NCBI RefSeq assembly: GCF_910592395.1 | Contig: NC_088318.1 | Span: forward strand, 1,984,001-2,048,000 | Source of the DNA: Lineus longissimus | Taxonomy: Eukaryota > Nemertea > Pilidiophora > Heteronemertea > Lineidae | Reading direction: 5' to 3' | Length of the DNA: 64,000 nucleotides | Part shown: positions 26,601 through 34,488 of the stretch, one piece after another | How the letters are laid out: the number at the start of each line of letters is the position of its first letter | Position numbering within the stretch: position 1 is the stretch's first letter | Notes under the pieces: model-generated | The model's input: only the letters and a program-made list of their open reading frames with translations | The model's database searches: none | Told to the model about the DNA's origin: nothing | Translations under genes and position numbers: made by a program

Positions 26601-29600
26601 CCCTTCATCATCAACAAACACTGCAGTATCTATTTCATCAGCAGCTAAACCTGATTCTGTTATGCTATGAATGCCACATCTTTTCCCATCATTTCATTAC
26701 GAGGTGTGACTACAGACAATTTCTGTGGGAGAGCACTCTGACCCCTTTTTCAAAGATTGAACATTCGGTGCTGTCTGGGTGGGGCTGCACCACCTTTTCC
26801 AATACTTTCGTGACTGATCAAGTTTTAAGCAGCATGACATCTTTTGCAGATTGTGAAGACCAAACTGGCAACAACTGCTACCCATTTGGAAAAGTACGCA
26901 AGGGACTTGATGAATAAACTTGTCAACAAGAAACCCACGGACAAGGAACTGTATGACTTGACTATCATCGCATATGCCATAGCTCTGATGGACAACCCGT
27001 ATGCTGATACTCTCTTGACTAAATTGGATGCACTGGCTTCAGTTTCGGATGGTGAGTGAATAACTTTCTTGTGGCCAGATCACATTATTCTCTCTCCTTG
27101 GGTGAATTACAACTGTTTTAGTCCCTTGTTCTCGTAGGTGCCTAAGAGACTTGACGCATGAGGGCCTGTGTATGATGATTATAACCTTGTTCGATCTTCT
27201 TAGAAGATGTGCAATGTAAACACATTGGTCACTGACTGAAGGGGCCTGAAGCCCTTTTGTAGGGGGATTCTTGTGTTATCTGTCAGTGTTTTTGACCCTC
27301 ATATATATACGCAAATGCCGGGAAAAGGCCCTAACAATTCCACGTTGATGGGTCTGCCCATGGTGCATAGAATGAGTGAGGTAAATCATGACATGTCAAA
27401 AAGACGCTTAACTCAGCCTCAGATGATTGAATCTTGGTTTTACATTTCAGGTGAGAAATACTGGAAAATGAGTTCCCCGGCCAAGTGTGATTCTCCATAT
27501 CGATGTTATGATGTGAAGCCTAATCCATCTGAGGTCGAGATTGCCTCATATGCCCTCCTAGCCTATCTGAAGCGTAACAAATGTTCCCAGAATGCTGGTT
27601 GCTCCTACATTTCCAAGTGGATGGCAAAAAAACGTGGAGCCAAAGGGGGATTCTGCTCGACTAAGGTAAGGCTGATGTCCGATGAATGATGTTGGCTTCA
27701 ACGCTTTTCTGGGTAATCTAAGTTGAATAGGAGTGCATATGTCATGCCAAATAGGTCAGTGATGTTGTCAAATTAGACATCCGGAACTGCATCATCTCCT
27801 GGTAGGACAGCTACACCTTAGTCTCTTTAGGCTAAAGCTCAGCCACAGCTTTCTTCACTGTTTAGAGTTCTCAATTTTGTCCCCTGTCCAATTTTCGAAA
27901 TCGTCGTAAAAATAGTTCCTGTTGCGCTTTTCCAGGACACAGTACTTGGTATTCAGGCCATCTCGGCATTTGCTCAGCAACAAAGTCTGGCTCCTCCCAA
28001 CTTCTCGGCTGATTTCACCTACGCTAGCCAGTCGGCTATATTCGGAGTGGGGAAGTTAAACGACAAGATCTTTCAGGAGAAAGAGGTATGTATGTGAATT
28101 AAAGTGTTTTCAGATAGATCTGGCCAAAGGTACTTTTCTGACCTTGTGTCTCTAAACTGTAATAGTGTGATCACAAATAGGAATGGTACACAGTCCATGG
28201 CAGCCGGTGTCATAGTTGACCAGCTTTAGACAAACACTTAAAGGATAACTCGTGTCAAATTTCACCATATAATGTTTTAGCTGTTTTTGACAAATGACAA
28301 CGTCAGTTTCTCATAAATCGGTAAGGTTTTCGAATCGAAATGCACATTTTCTAGAAATTGATGGTAATCCCGCCCGGACGGCTCGCTTTGATGCCATTTG
28401 ACGTCACAACATGAACATTTCCGCGGTCGCGGTGGTTTACATTCAGCGATTTTATAATAAATCTAATCAAAAATGGAAAATTTGAGCTTTACATTTGTGA
28501 TCAACAATTAAAAACGGACGTATTGCCGCAAAGTTGTAAATCACATCATAGTAGCACTTTAATGCTGTATTTCATCTTTCAGTTTAACTACCAACCAAAA
28601 CAGTCTGTGAATATCCGCGTGAACGGTTCCGGTAGTGGCCTCGCCCTGGTCAACTACATATACAATGAGGTGACCATCACCAAGTACACGGACAAGCTTG
28701 ACATTGATAAGGACGTCTCGTGTTCCAAGCTGGGCACTGGCGAACAAGTGTGCACCATCAAACTTTGCATCAGGTAGTTGTTGATGTTATTTCTATTGGC
28801 ATGTAGTGCCATGCCATCATATTTCATAAATAACACTTGACCTTAGAAGCAAGTGCGATAGGGCACCCATTGCTGGAGTTCTGTATCATCATAGTTACAT
28901 ATTTGTGCAGGTGGATCTGCTCGTCAACAATAAGGGGTCGTTGTGTGGTGGTCCTGCAGCCTTCAGTTGTGACCTCTTCCTCTTTTGCTCGAGTGATACT
29001 GCAGTTATACATTATGAAGGCGACAAGCTAGGTCTTTAACTTGAAGAAAGCGAGTCATACCCTGTATAATGACATCAGGGATGATGCCAGTCACGCTGGA
29101 CATATGTTGTAGCCTGCAATACACAGAGCCCTTTAGTGGCAAGAGAGGTGTCAACGCCGACTGCTGAGGACCGAATGCCTGGAGGGATGTTGCACAGTTG
29201 ACATAGAAATGTCAAATTGTAGTATTGAGTGACCATGTGTGGGGTCTTGATCTAATCGTCTGGCCTGAACTTGGGTTAAAGAGATATTCGAAAGGAGATT
29301 GGTACACATGTCTTATGTATGTTGCTTTAATTTGATGATAGTTGCAACTTTGTTTATAGCTATATCTTTTGTTTTCAGCCAACAAAGTGATGTGATCAAA
29401 GGCATGTCGCTCGTAGAATCAAGCTGTCTGTCGGGATTTGAGCCGTACGGAGAAGTCAAATGCGACGGATGCTCTAGCATGAAGCTCAACAAATATGAAG
29501 TCGATGAAGCCAAGTTTGTTGCCTATCTGAATTTTGTAAGTAAAGCCAGCGTGGACTTCTGTACTTGTTCTTCTGAGAGGAAAATGTGCAAGCAGTTGGT

Positions 29601-30680
29601 TTGAAAATGATGGAGAGCCAATTGGTGGCTCATGGTAGAGGATAGCCGGGCTGATGTACAGTTTTACCAGGGCAAACATCACCGCAGATTTTTAGGGGTG
29701 GCATACGTGTCGCCCTGCCATTTCCAGCTCAGTTCACGGTCAATGACTCTGACTGTGGGGGAGTGATAAGACATTGGTGTCCAAAGCTAGCTAGTTGGGT
29801 CCGGGAAGGGAATTTGAGGACTGAAACAGAAATATTGCAAGATTCCTTGTTGTGTGATGTATGTCGGAGCAACTCATACTTTATGTTACTATATATATGC
29901 TGCTTTCCTTCCAGGTGTCCAGCAACAAGCAGTGTCTCATAATGACATGCATACAGAAACAGGTTGTCACATATTTCCAACCAGCTGTCATCACGTTTGC
30001 TGATTACTATTCCACTGGTGAGCTTTGTTACCTTTCCCGCCAATCTTTTTGTACTTTCAAAGAAAGGCTATAGGCAACTCGAGAATGGATTAGTGTTTGC
30101 CTCATGACCAATAGGTGTCTCTAATGTCAAGAAGAACAAGAAGAACTTTTCACACGTGTACATTGAGTCTTTTGATCATTGGTCACACTACATTTGTCAT
30201 TGTCAGTCTCACTTGTCAGGCCAGGTTTACATGTGTTTACATAGGTTTACATAGCCTGTCACTTGTCACGTTTGGGCTTGAAAACATGTCATGACATGAC
30301 AGGAGGGTGGAGGTGACATGATTGACATCTAGGATCCCATTCTTTCGAAATGTCTTGTTCCTTCATATCACCAGTGACATGTGAAAAGCAAGTGACAACC
30401 ACATCAAACTTTATGTAAATCTTAAGTGTGAGATTCAAATCTGAAGTGAACTCTATGTGAATCAAATTAAAACGTTAAATTCTTTTGACCCTTTTCAGAT
30501 GTGCGCACAGAAGTGATGTACAGCGCTCCGCAGTCATTGATGGATCAAAACGCGTGCAAGGAATGTGGCGTTGCTTGTGGGTGCGTTAAAGGACCGCTGG
30601 AAGGCAATTCGGCTGCTTGGACGACTCCAATGATTTTCCTCACTACTTGCATGCTCGTGCTCGCCAGGATGATGATCTGA
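6947..30680 (+). CDS. TEP: Thioester-containing protein, CD109-like, 5' partial, with alternative bait exons
   Basis: Member of the alpha-2-macroglobulin/complement C3/CD109 family, which traps proteases or tags microbes through an internal thioester. Constant exons (phase checked): 6947-7009, 7467-7655, 8488-8637, 8931-9059, 9516-9582, one cassette from 10210-20467, then 22127-22244, 22726-22842, 23415-23519, 24050-24181, 24355-24499, 24914-25090, 25874-25991, 26302-26545, 26850-27051, 27451-27665, 27936-28085, 28583-28773, 29379-29535, 29915-30017 and 30499-30680 (stop TGA). These give about 1030 residues against about 1450-1500 for the family, so MG1-MG4 lie off the window. Visible hallmarks are VDKSVLLL in MG6, FPETWIW at the bait/MG7 junction, VPDTITTW in MG7, GCGEQN in the thioester domain and a hydrophobic C-terminus. 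The GPI-like tail favours CD109/insect-TEP type over A2M or C3. Confidence 0.9.
8149..8266. mobile_element. Short hairpin MITE in a TEP intron
   Basis: Near-perfect inverted repeat of about 33 bp per arm. The left arm begins GGGTGATATGAATAAA and the right arm ends TTTATTCATATCACCC, with a short loop. No coding capacity. Confidence 0.65.
8931..9582 (+). CDS. TEP: TEP constant exons just before the bait array
   Basis: Exon 8931-9059 (43 codons, phase 0) encodes AIEEQRSYGKKIG onward and has little family similarity by eye. Exon 9516-9582 (67 nt) encodes DLNLVVITAAHIEGFRHPFN, matching the DL..aGL.v.t strand that precedes the bait region in CD109. The second exon ends with one leftover base (G), setting the phase-1 entry shared by every cassette downstream. 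A MITE lies in the intron between them. Confidence 0.75.
9152..9335. mobile_element. MITE with 25-bp imperfect inverted ends
   Basis: The left end CAGTAGAATGTCTCTCTTCA mirrors the right end read in reverse (CAATGAAACCTCCCTTAGCG), both followed by GACACC. The internal GGTGTCC and AGGTGTCG motifs also mirror each other. It lies in the intron between the last two constant exons before the bait array. Confidence 0.6.
10210..10360 (+). CDS. TEP: TEP alternative bait exon A1
   Basis: Acceptor GAAACAG and donor GTAGCA flank 151 nt, phase 1 in and 2 out. It encodes GDIMFDYEDMGMDVMKS, a Ser/Gly-rich stretch, then KPRAEFPETWIYTNDIAR. The variable first 30 or so residues are the protease bait; FPETW starts MG7. 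It has a Tyr where nearly all other cassettes have Trp (WIY rather than WIW). Confidence 0.85.
10518..10968 (+). repeat. 45-bp minisatellite, about 10 units, inside the bait array
   Basis: Ten near-identical 45-bp units (GGCAGCTTCAACCTGCACCC, then CAATCTACCAGGTGAGAATA, then TGGGC or TGGAC). The unit is a multiple of three and lacks stops, so several frames stay open on both strands. In the frame used by the cassettes it reads as a repeat of GGSFNLHPNLPGENM. Each unit carries CCAG followed by GTGAGAATATG, resembling a cassette acceptor and first codons. It has no FPETW, so I call it a repeat, not an exon. Confidence 0.8.
11327..11367 (+). pseudogene. Decayed bait cassette head
   Basis: After an ACCAG acceptor the cassette frame reads GEMMIDYEEQTGY and then a stop. 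This closely parallels the head of cassette A1 (GDIMFDYED). No FPETW tail follows in frame and there is no donor, so it looks like a broken cassette, perhaps the former head of the short cassette at 11509. Confidence 0.5.
11509..11608 (+). CDS. TEP: TEP alternative bait exon A2 (short, doubtful)
   Basis: A 100-nt stretch in the right phase (1 in, 2 out) ending PKPRTDFPETWLWLDKEAG with donor GTGGAG. The only usable acceptor (GTGAAAAG) has a poor pyrimidine tract, and upstream of it the frame meets a stop. The tail is intact, so either this is a very short bait isoform of 33 residues or a cassette whose 5' half was lost (see 11327-11367). Confidence 0.5.
11855..11984 (+). CDS. TEP: TEP alternative bait exon A3
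   Basis: 130 nt between acceptor TTTGTAG and donor GTTGTA, phase 1 to 2. It encodes VKTMMFDGVMLEENGQGTTG, then KLNPRKEFPETWLWLDKSAG. Entry codon is Val rather than Gly because the exon starts TT. Lys and Arg before FPETW offer trypsin-like cleavage sites. Confidence 0.85.
12260..12383 (+). CDS. TEP: TEP alternative bait exon A4
   Basis: 124 nt between TTTCTCTAG and GTTGAG, phase 1 to 2. It encodes GPIMEDAEIMRKENSGSQPA, then KPKPRTDFPETWIWLDNVAG. The tail and GTTGAGTAC donor are almost identical to A5, A6 and A7, marking a recently expanded subfamily. Confidence 0.88.
12838..12958 (+). CDS. TEP: TEP alternative bait exon A5
   Basis: 121 nt after CATGCAG with donor GTTGAG, phase 1 to 2. It encodes GIILWADGATSGNGGSQSAG, then PKPKPRTDFPETWLWFDKPAG in part (FPETWLW seen). 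The bait is short, Gly/Ser-rich and nearly uncharged until KPKPRTD. Close relative of A4 and A7. Confidence 0.88.
13186..13321 (+). CDS. TEP: TEP alternative bait exon A6
   Basis: 136 nt after TTTTTCATGCAG with donor GTTGAG, phase 1 to 2. It encodes GGIIMEMERVPADVRPGFIV, then a basic stretch and KRRADFPETWLWLDKPAG. The dibasic KRR just before FPETW could be a furin- or trypsin-type site. Confidence 0.88.
13433..14146. mobile_element. 714-bp non-autonomous DNA transposon inside the bait array
   Basis: Perfect 16-bp terminal inverted repeats: TAGGGCCGTTTAGACG at the left and CGTCTAAACGGCCCTA at the right, consistent with a TA target duplication. Subterminal GACCGCAT and GATCGGAT motifs repeat inward on both sides. 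No transposase. It sits in the intron between cassettes A6 and A7 and enlarges that gap. Confidence 0.8.
14350..14479 (+). CDS. TEP: TEP alternative bait exon A7
   Basis: 130 nt after CACGACAG with donor GTTGAG, phase 1 to 2. It encodes GHIWQREEILYSATLGGSS, a Pro/Gly linker, then KPKPRTEFPETWIWLDKAAG. Same tail group as A4 and A5, with a different head. Confidence 0.88.
15349..15493 (+). CDS. TEP: TEP alternative bait exon A8
   Basis: 145 nt after TTATACAG with donor GTAATA, phase 1 to 2. It encodes DKIVALPDFERQPVAMKESA, then KPRTEFPETWIWSHEMSG. The HEMS ending is shared only with A9, marking a second subfamily. Entry codon is GAT (Asp). Confidence 0.88.
15666..15703 (+). pseudogene. Possible decayed bait cassette head
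   Basis: After a CTCTGACAG acceptor the cassette frame reads ETPALADDFRVD and then a stop; no FPETW or donor follows. The position between A8 and A9 and the acidic start fit a dead cassette, but the match is short and may be chance. Confidence 0.25.
15999..16134 (+). CDS. TEP: TEP alternative bait exon A9
   Basis: 136 nt after GAAACAG with donor GTATTA, phase 1 to 2. It encodes DEFFQPDVALLGGVQEAG, then TPRTEFPETWIWLHEMSR. Sister of A8 by the HEMS tail and Asp entry codon. The bait is hydrophobic and acidic with few basic residues. Confidence 0.88.
16309..16507. repeat. Minisatellite of CTACTGGTTTCA-type units
   Basis: Short units built on (C/T)TACTGGTTTCA with TGCACTCC or CTCT spacers repeat about a dozen times between cassettes A9 and A10. 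The long open frames over it come from the periodicity. Confidence 0.75.
16779..16915 (+). pseudogene. Possible decayed bait cassette
   Basis: After a good acceptor (TTTTCTCTCTTTTGTAG) the cassette frame runs VLNRDIVFDAVPASACYGGM and stays open to a stop at 16915, with no FPETW and no donor. VFDAV resembles the MFDGV head of A3. It reads as a cassette that lost its tail just upstream of A10. Confidence 0.4.
16958..17102 (+). CDS. TEP: TEP alternative bait exon A10
   Basis: 145 nt after TTTGATTTAG with donor GTAACA, phase 1 to 2. It encodes GDVLVQFAAAGERGPIMRKG, a basic Gly/Pro stretch, then KPRVEFPETWIWADSLAR. The ADSLAR tail groups it with A12 and, less closely, A11 and A13. Several Arg and Lys residues make it a trypsin-like bait. 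Confidence 0.88.
17706..17850 (+). CDS. TEP: TEP alternative bait exon A11
   Basis: 145 nt after TTTACATCATCAG with donor GTAACA, phase 1 to 2. It encodes GEVLFDGFREDAVMRKTLTS, then VVKARAEFPETWIWSESVAR. Same donor as A10 and A12. Confidence 0.88.
18041..18191 (+). CDS. TEP: TEP alternative bait exon A12 (basic)
   Basis: 151 nt after ATTTCATCAG with donor GTAACT, phase 1 to 2. It encodes GFWPLAMMPRRPVLRKMSIP, a Ser/Pro/Lys stretch, then KPRVEFPETWIWADTLAR. The bait is strongly basic, including PRRPVLRK, the opposite of A14. Confidence 0.88.
18539..18674 (+). CDS. TEP: TEP alternative bait exon A13
   Basis: 136 nt after TTTATTACAG with donor GTAGGC, phase 1 to 2. It encodes GDVFFEYEAMALPDVADKVA, an Ala/Pro/Gly-rich linker, then PRQDFPETWIWADALSG. 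It is more GC-rich than its neighbours. Confidence 0.87.
19235..19272 (+). pseudogene. Possible decayed bait cassette head
   Basis: After ATTTTATTTTCAG the cassette frame reads DDIVWLYDIFIF and a stop. The D-x-I-V start matches live cassette heads (A8 DKIV, A10 GDVLV). No FPETW tail or donor follows before A14. Confidence 0.35.
19620..19800 (+). CDS. TEP: TEP alternative bait exon A14 (acidic, tyrosine-rich)
   Basis: 181 nt after TGTTTTCAG with donor GTTTGA, phase 1 to 2. The bait is very acidic: DDFQYAYYYDADSELDADS and LDDYYDYGG, followed by RPRLRQEFPETWLWLDRPAG. Tyr flanked by Asp suggests tyrosine sulfation (inference). It differs from every other cassette in charge, length and head, so it is likely an old lineage. 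Confidence 0.87.
20263..20467 (+). CDS. TEP: TEP alternative bait exon A15 (longest, divergent)
   Basis: 205 nt after GATTCTAG with donor GTGACT, phase 1 to 2; the last cassette before the constant MG7 exon. It encodes GDFNIKMEAIKEPELERNRF, a mixed-charge stretch, then RIRFPEAWLWVDKMVR. FPEAW replaces FPETW. Position and divergence suggest it could be the ancestral or default exon. Confidence 0.82.
20468..22126 (+). other. Intron between the bait array and constant MG7 exon
   Basis: No further FPETW-like exon or phase-correct cassette was found here. This intron is the place to look for the docking or selector sequence that would pair with cassette introns if mutually exclusive splicing uses RNA base pairing. 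Confidence 0.6.
22127..22842 (+). CDS. TEP: TEP constant exons, MG7
   Basis: Exon 22127-22244 starts in phase 2: its first base (C) completes AG or GG from the cassette, giving Ser or Gly. It reads SNGNAVFPAKVPDTITTW, then GLGIAPKPAE, the MG7 signature. Exon 22726-22842 reads LIAKKDFFVQLLMPYSIKNE, matching the PYSv.rgE motif. Both are intact. Confidence 0.9.
23415..24499 (+). CDS. TEP: TEP constant exons, end of MG7 and CUB first half
   Basis: Exons 23415-23519, 24050-24181 and 24355-24499 join in phase 0, 0 and 1. They encode VQVTLLASTKFETSNVF, FHIRVPRVGTVKIQVEAK and LTKEVPIRLPSSGVV, the beta strands leading into the thioester domain. Confidence 0.85.
24914..25090 (+). CDS. TEP: TEP thioester exon (GCGEQN)
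   Basis: 177 nt after GATTTCAG with donor GTATGT. It encodes GDIMGPSLKNMEGMIKMPYG followed by the thioester motif GCGEQN at 24970-24987, where the Cys and Gln side chains form the reactive bond. This is the complete canonical motif, so the protein should be thioester-active, unlike several insect TEPs and vertebrate C5. Confidence 0.95.
25276..25523 (+). mobile_element. tRNA-derived SINE in a TEP intron
   Basis: It begins with a tRNA-like head holding an A box (TAGTGCAGTGG at 25288) and a B box (GGTTCGACTCC at 25329). An unrelated body follows, then a tail AGCGCTTTGAG ... GCGCTATATAAAAGACTC and a TTATTATT-like run. It lies in the intron after the thioester exon. Pol III promoter boxes plus body and tail make this a SINE rather than a functional tRNA. 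Confidence 0.85.
25874..28085 (+). CDS. TEP: TEP constant exons, rest of the thioester domain
   Basis: Exons 25874-25991, 26302-26545, 26850-27051, 27451-27665 and 27936-28085. The first reads YTRELTFFHTCC and ends SGQEGSTW; it carries five Cys, more than usual here. The second reads WLTAFVMKSFGQAAKYI and holds GRVIHNDFQGG, where the His (codon 26444-26446) aligns with the catalytic His of C3. The remaining exons give alpha-helical TED repeats such as VEIASYALLAYLK and DTVLGIQAISAFAQ. Confidence 0.9.
28583..28773 (+). CDS. TEP: TEP constant exon, CUB second half
   Basis: 191 nt, phase 0 to 2, encoding FNYQPKQSVNIRVNGSGSGL, then ALVNYIYNEVTITKYTDK and a Cys-containing end. The G.G.aL.q..y.yn pattern is the CUB strand that follows the thioester domain. 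Confidence 0.85.
29379..30680 (+). CDS. TEP: TEP constant exons, MG8 and probable GPI-anchor tail
   Basis: Exons 29379-29535, 29915-30017 and 30499-30680. GMSLVESSCLSGFEPYGEV and FADYYSTG are MG8 signatures. The last exon has a CKECGVACGCVKG cluster and ends with a small-residue stretch (EGNSAAW) then a hydrophobic tail MIFLTTCMLVLARMMI and stop. That layout fits GPI attachment, as in CD109; a short transmembrane anchor is the alternative. Confidence 0.88.
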
Positions 30681-30718
30681 GCAGGCTGCAGCACCGATAG
30701 GGTGTGATGGAATGGACT

Positions 30719-30724
30719 AATAAA
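30719..30724 (+). terminator. Polyadenylation signal of the TEP gene
   Basis: AATAAA lies 39 bases after the TEP stop codon. A second AATAAA near 30880 is a possible distal site. Confidence 0.65.
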
Positions 30725-31063
30725 CTTTGCATAATCACAAACATGATGGCCGATCCTTTACATTGTATTTGAGTTGTCGAAATTCTGGATTAAAATCTGA
30801 ATGCTTTTCAAGATTTTATATAAACTACTCCATTTTGTATCACTTAACCAACCGCCCAAGAGGGAATCACTGCTCCTAAATAAAATTTGAGATTTGTTTG
30901 ACCTGTGATAGAGTGAGATCTGGAACTTTGTGAATCGGTTTTTACGTATTCCGTCACAAATACAGAAGACTTCTGTCCTTAAGCGTAAATTTTCCGAGTT
31001 AAATATTTATTATTCAGGTGTGAATATTTTTTTCAAACTTCGCTTTTCCTAGCCTGTATTTGT

Positions 31064-31186
31064 ATTGATTGTCTCACCATCACTTGGGTTAAGCTAAAAT
31101 GTTGTCCAAAACCTTGGCTCCGCCTCAGTTTTGGTCAACATTTTAGCTCCACCCAAGTGATGGTTTTGGTGAGAAAATCAATTAGT
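31064..31186. mobile_element. Hairpin MITE
   Basis: Inverted repeat with arms of about 45-50 bp. The left arm carries CACTTGGGTTAAGCTAAAAT and the right arm carries ATTTTAGCTCCACCCAAGTG. Confidence 0.6.
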
Positions 31187-32879
31187 TAGGCAACCAATAC
31201 CTCCAGTTCGGTATCAATTCCTTAATTATGAAATGTATTGTACATACTGCACCCATAGCCTGTGCTTTTAAAATGACCTTGTAATGGTTGTTAGCCTAAT
31301 TCTTAGTATCATGTAGCTGTTTTTTATCATGTAGCTGTCTGTTTTCATGTAGCTGTCTGTTATTATGAAGGTGACTGTTGCCAAGCATGCCAAGTATAGA
31401 TTTACTAATTTGTTAGAATCATGGAACTGTCTGTTACCATCACAAAGAACTGGCACTGGGACTTCTGACAAATTTAGGCAGAGGCCTTTAAAAACACCTC
31501 TGAGGTTTCCTTAAATCTAAATTGCCCTCGCTACTAACCATTTGGCATTTGCAATGGTTGGTATTAAGGCAAGACCAGTGCAAACAAAATGATACCTTTC
31601 TCAACTTCATATTTGCTATAAAAAGTGAGCTACTCTGATTTTTGTAAAAGGGAAAAATTATGTAAATCTATGTAAGTCTATTTTACTGGTACTTGAATGT
31701 GATTTTGTGTTAGATTCAAGATGGGTAGTGCCCCATTCTTTGATAATGCCCTTTCATTGTAGGATTAGCACTTATTTAATGGGTTGACAAAAGACAGTTA
31801 AAACCACTTCACATAGGCAACTGTATAAATCATTTCTGCACATCATTTCACTACCATCATAAAATCAATGATGGGAGATTTGAAATAAAAAGTGATTTCT
31901 ACATGAAAGTCATCATAAAATCAACCGTATGGCCCATCCATGATTCTATAATGGAATAGCTTGATGTGATGCCCATTTGAAGTGAGCTTTGTGTCAAGAC
32001 ACGTCAGGCTTTTAGAAGGACGAAAATGATGGAAGTGTGTGCAAGTTTTCTTGAAATTTTATAAACATTTGTTTACAAAGTTATGATTTATTTTAAAACA
32101 AAGTTGTGATGGACATTGAAACAAACACTTCGAATCAGATATGTATAATGCAGTGCACCATGTCTAATTTGTCAAAATACTTGTTGCTTTATATTTTTTT
32201 AACTATCAGGTAAGTCAAGTGCCTGACTGGGCATCAATTGTAACCTAATGTTCTCTAATTCAGTTAAGCCCAGTAAACTTAATGTCAGGTTAATTGAAGC
32301 ATCAGGTTCGTGACAGCTATTTTAAACTATTGGGCCCTGATTATATTTCTACATTTTCTGTAATATTTTGATGCAATAAACACCATTTTCACTAATTGTT
32401 TTTAGGTTTTTAGTCTTGAACAAATAGATCATCGTGATTGTCCTCCAGTCAAGCACTGAGAACTAAAGTTAGTTCTGAGTGCCTCCCCAGTAGCTATGGA
32501 CAAGGTTGTTGTGACTCAGGCCTGATGTCGGAGTGAATGAGAGCGATTTTTGATTGTTTTGGTCAGTCTGTGGGGCTTGATGTTGTCCGAGGTACAGGAG
32601 ATGAGTTGCATGAGGTTCGCCTTCAGGATCTCCATGGACAGTCTGGGTCTGTCTTCAAGTGCGGGATGAAATCTCTGCCAATCCTCAAGAAAGTTTTGTT
32701 CATATTCACCATGGTAAAAGCCACTATTCAACCGGGTAAATTGACACCAAATGACCATGGTGGCATGTTGAATGATCTTCAGTCAGGTTGTGATTGGCTC
32801 AAGAGCAGTGAGACGGAAGCTTTTCCAAAAGCAGACCATGGTAAACGCTGAATTCATCATGGTGAGCATGGTAAACCCA

Positions 32880-33160
32880 TGCCACATGTCCCTTGGGTAG
32901 GGACCCCATCCCAACCCAAGGTCCAACCCTGTCTCTGTAGTATTGGACGAGATATGCCACATGTCCCGGAGTGCTCTCATATTGGTCTTTCTCTCTCGGC
33001 ATCAAAAACCATCCTTGGGTAGGGACCCGATCCCTACCCAAGGTACAACCCTGTCTCTGTAGTATTGGACGAGATATGTCCCTGAGTGCTCTGGTATTGA
33101 TCTTTTTCTCTCGGTGTCCTTGGCCCTTGGATAGGGACCCGATCCCTACACAAGGACAAG
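32880..33160. repeat. Tandem repeat, unit about 120 bp, 2-3 copies
   Basis: The block CCTTGG.TAGGGACCC.ATCC, CAACCCTGTCTCTGTAGTAT, TGGACGAGATATG and GAGTGCTCT..TATTG recurs near 32890, 33010 and, in part, 33120. Confidence 0.65.
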
Positions 33161-33390
33161 GATGTGTTACAGCCCTCTTTGAGATCTGATGCTTGTGGAG
33201 TGGTCAGATAGGGTAATAGCTGTCTCATGTATTCTGGTTGTGAAGTGCTGCCTTGCTTGGAGCTATATCTGTGATCCGAAGTTGCAAAAAAAGGAACATA
33301 CAATTGATAGGCAGCGATTCCAGACAGAGGGGGTTAATTTTGAGAAAAAAAGGTATATCCATTTCATAAGCCAGAGAAATTTAGCAACCA

Positions 33391-33570
33391 AAAAATATTC
33401 CCACGGTCAGAGCCAAACGGGATGAGAGGGTTAATGGAAACCTTGTTCCTAGGAAAAAGTTCAAAATTTCTTGATACATTATACCTGCAATTTTCATTTT
33501 TTGATCCTGGGCACAAGGTCGTTTATTAACCCTTGCAGCCCGTTTGGCTCAGACCGTGGGAATATTTTTT
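33391..33570. mobile_element. Hairpin MITE
   Basis: Inverted repeat of about 45 bp per arm. AAAAAATATTCCCACGGTC and GAGCCAAACGGG at the left are mirrored at 33539-33570 with one or two mismatches; GGGTTAA marks the inner edge of both arms. Confidence 0.7.
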
Positions 33571-34257
33571 TCAAAGGAATGTTCATCATTTGGGAGAGTA
33601 TTGAACTTTTGTGGTGATATTAACCCTACTGGGCTGGTGGTCTCTACTATACTGTCTATACTATACTGTCTGTCAAGATATGCTGTATTGAGTGATGCAG
33701 CATCCTCCTCCTCAGAACCAGGACCTGGAGTAGTAGGGTACTTGAGCACATCTTCTAGTGAACAGCAGATAGAGGGAATGTTTACAGAAGGAAGTTCTGC
33801 TTGAGGCAGAAGGGTCACGATGTTGTCCCAAGGACCAAGCAGAAGTGGCCACAAGTCGTCTCTCTTTATGATCACTGTGGTGACAGAGTAAAGATGTTTC
33901 CATCTGGCAAGGCTTTATCAAAGTCAGAAGTCTAGAAATTCGAATAAGAAAAAAAACAGATGGACATTCTACAGTTAGGTTTTTATTGCACACATAAATG
34001 GCACAAATTTCTTTAGCAATGAAGAAAGAAGCTGCAGACATGATTACATCAATACCTAATATAGCAAAAGCATCAATAATTCTCTTGGCACTCAACTAAA
34101 TGTTTTATCAACCCTTCCCTAAAGCTACGGAGCTCGACCTGTACTACGATTAAAAACTGCTATAGATTGCTGTCACCAAGAGCTGATATCATGATATGGA
34201 AAAAAAGTGTTCAAAACTGATACTTTTTGTTATACACTAAACTCTCTTACTTAATCC

Positions 34258-34488
34258 TCTTCTGAGCGATATTGGCACATAAGGCATCCACTCGTGCTCG
34301 CCATCTCCCCCTATCCTGGGCCAATGTGGTGATGCTGTCCCATGTCATTCCATCAGTTGTCCAACGTAGGGCAACCCTTGTATGGCTGTTAGGTGGCACA
34401 CAGCAGACATGTTCAATCCACATCCAGCGCCTCCTTCTTACCACAGTGGTCATCGGTACGCAGCTGGTTCTCTGAAGCAGTTCTTGAT
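34258..34488 (-). mobile_element. LINE reverse-transcriptase tail remnant, 3' piece
   Basis: Minus-strand translation reads RRRRWMWIEHVCCVPPNSHT and VALRWTTDG, then DRGRWRARVDALCA. This is the C-terminal signature of RTE/CR1-type LINE polymerases found in many invertebrate genomes. It is truncated. The matching upstream piece lies at 35029-35218, separated by an inserted element. Confidence 0.7.

Noticed and set aside
33549-34095. Minus-strand open frames as a transposase or host gene
   Set aside because: Frames overlap and shift, contain no motif I can name, and partly overlap a hairpin MITE.
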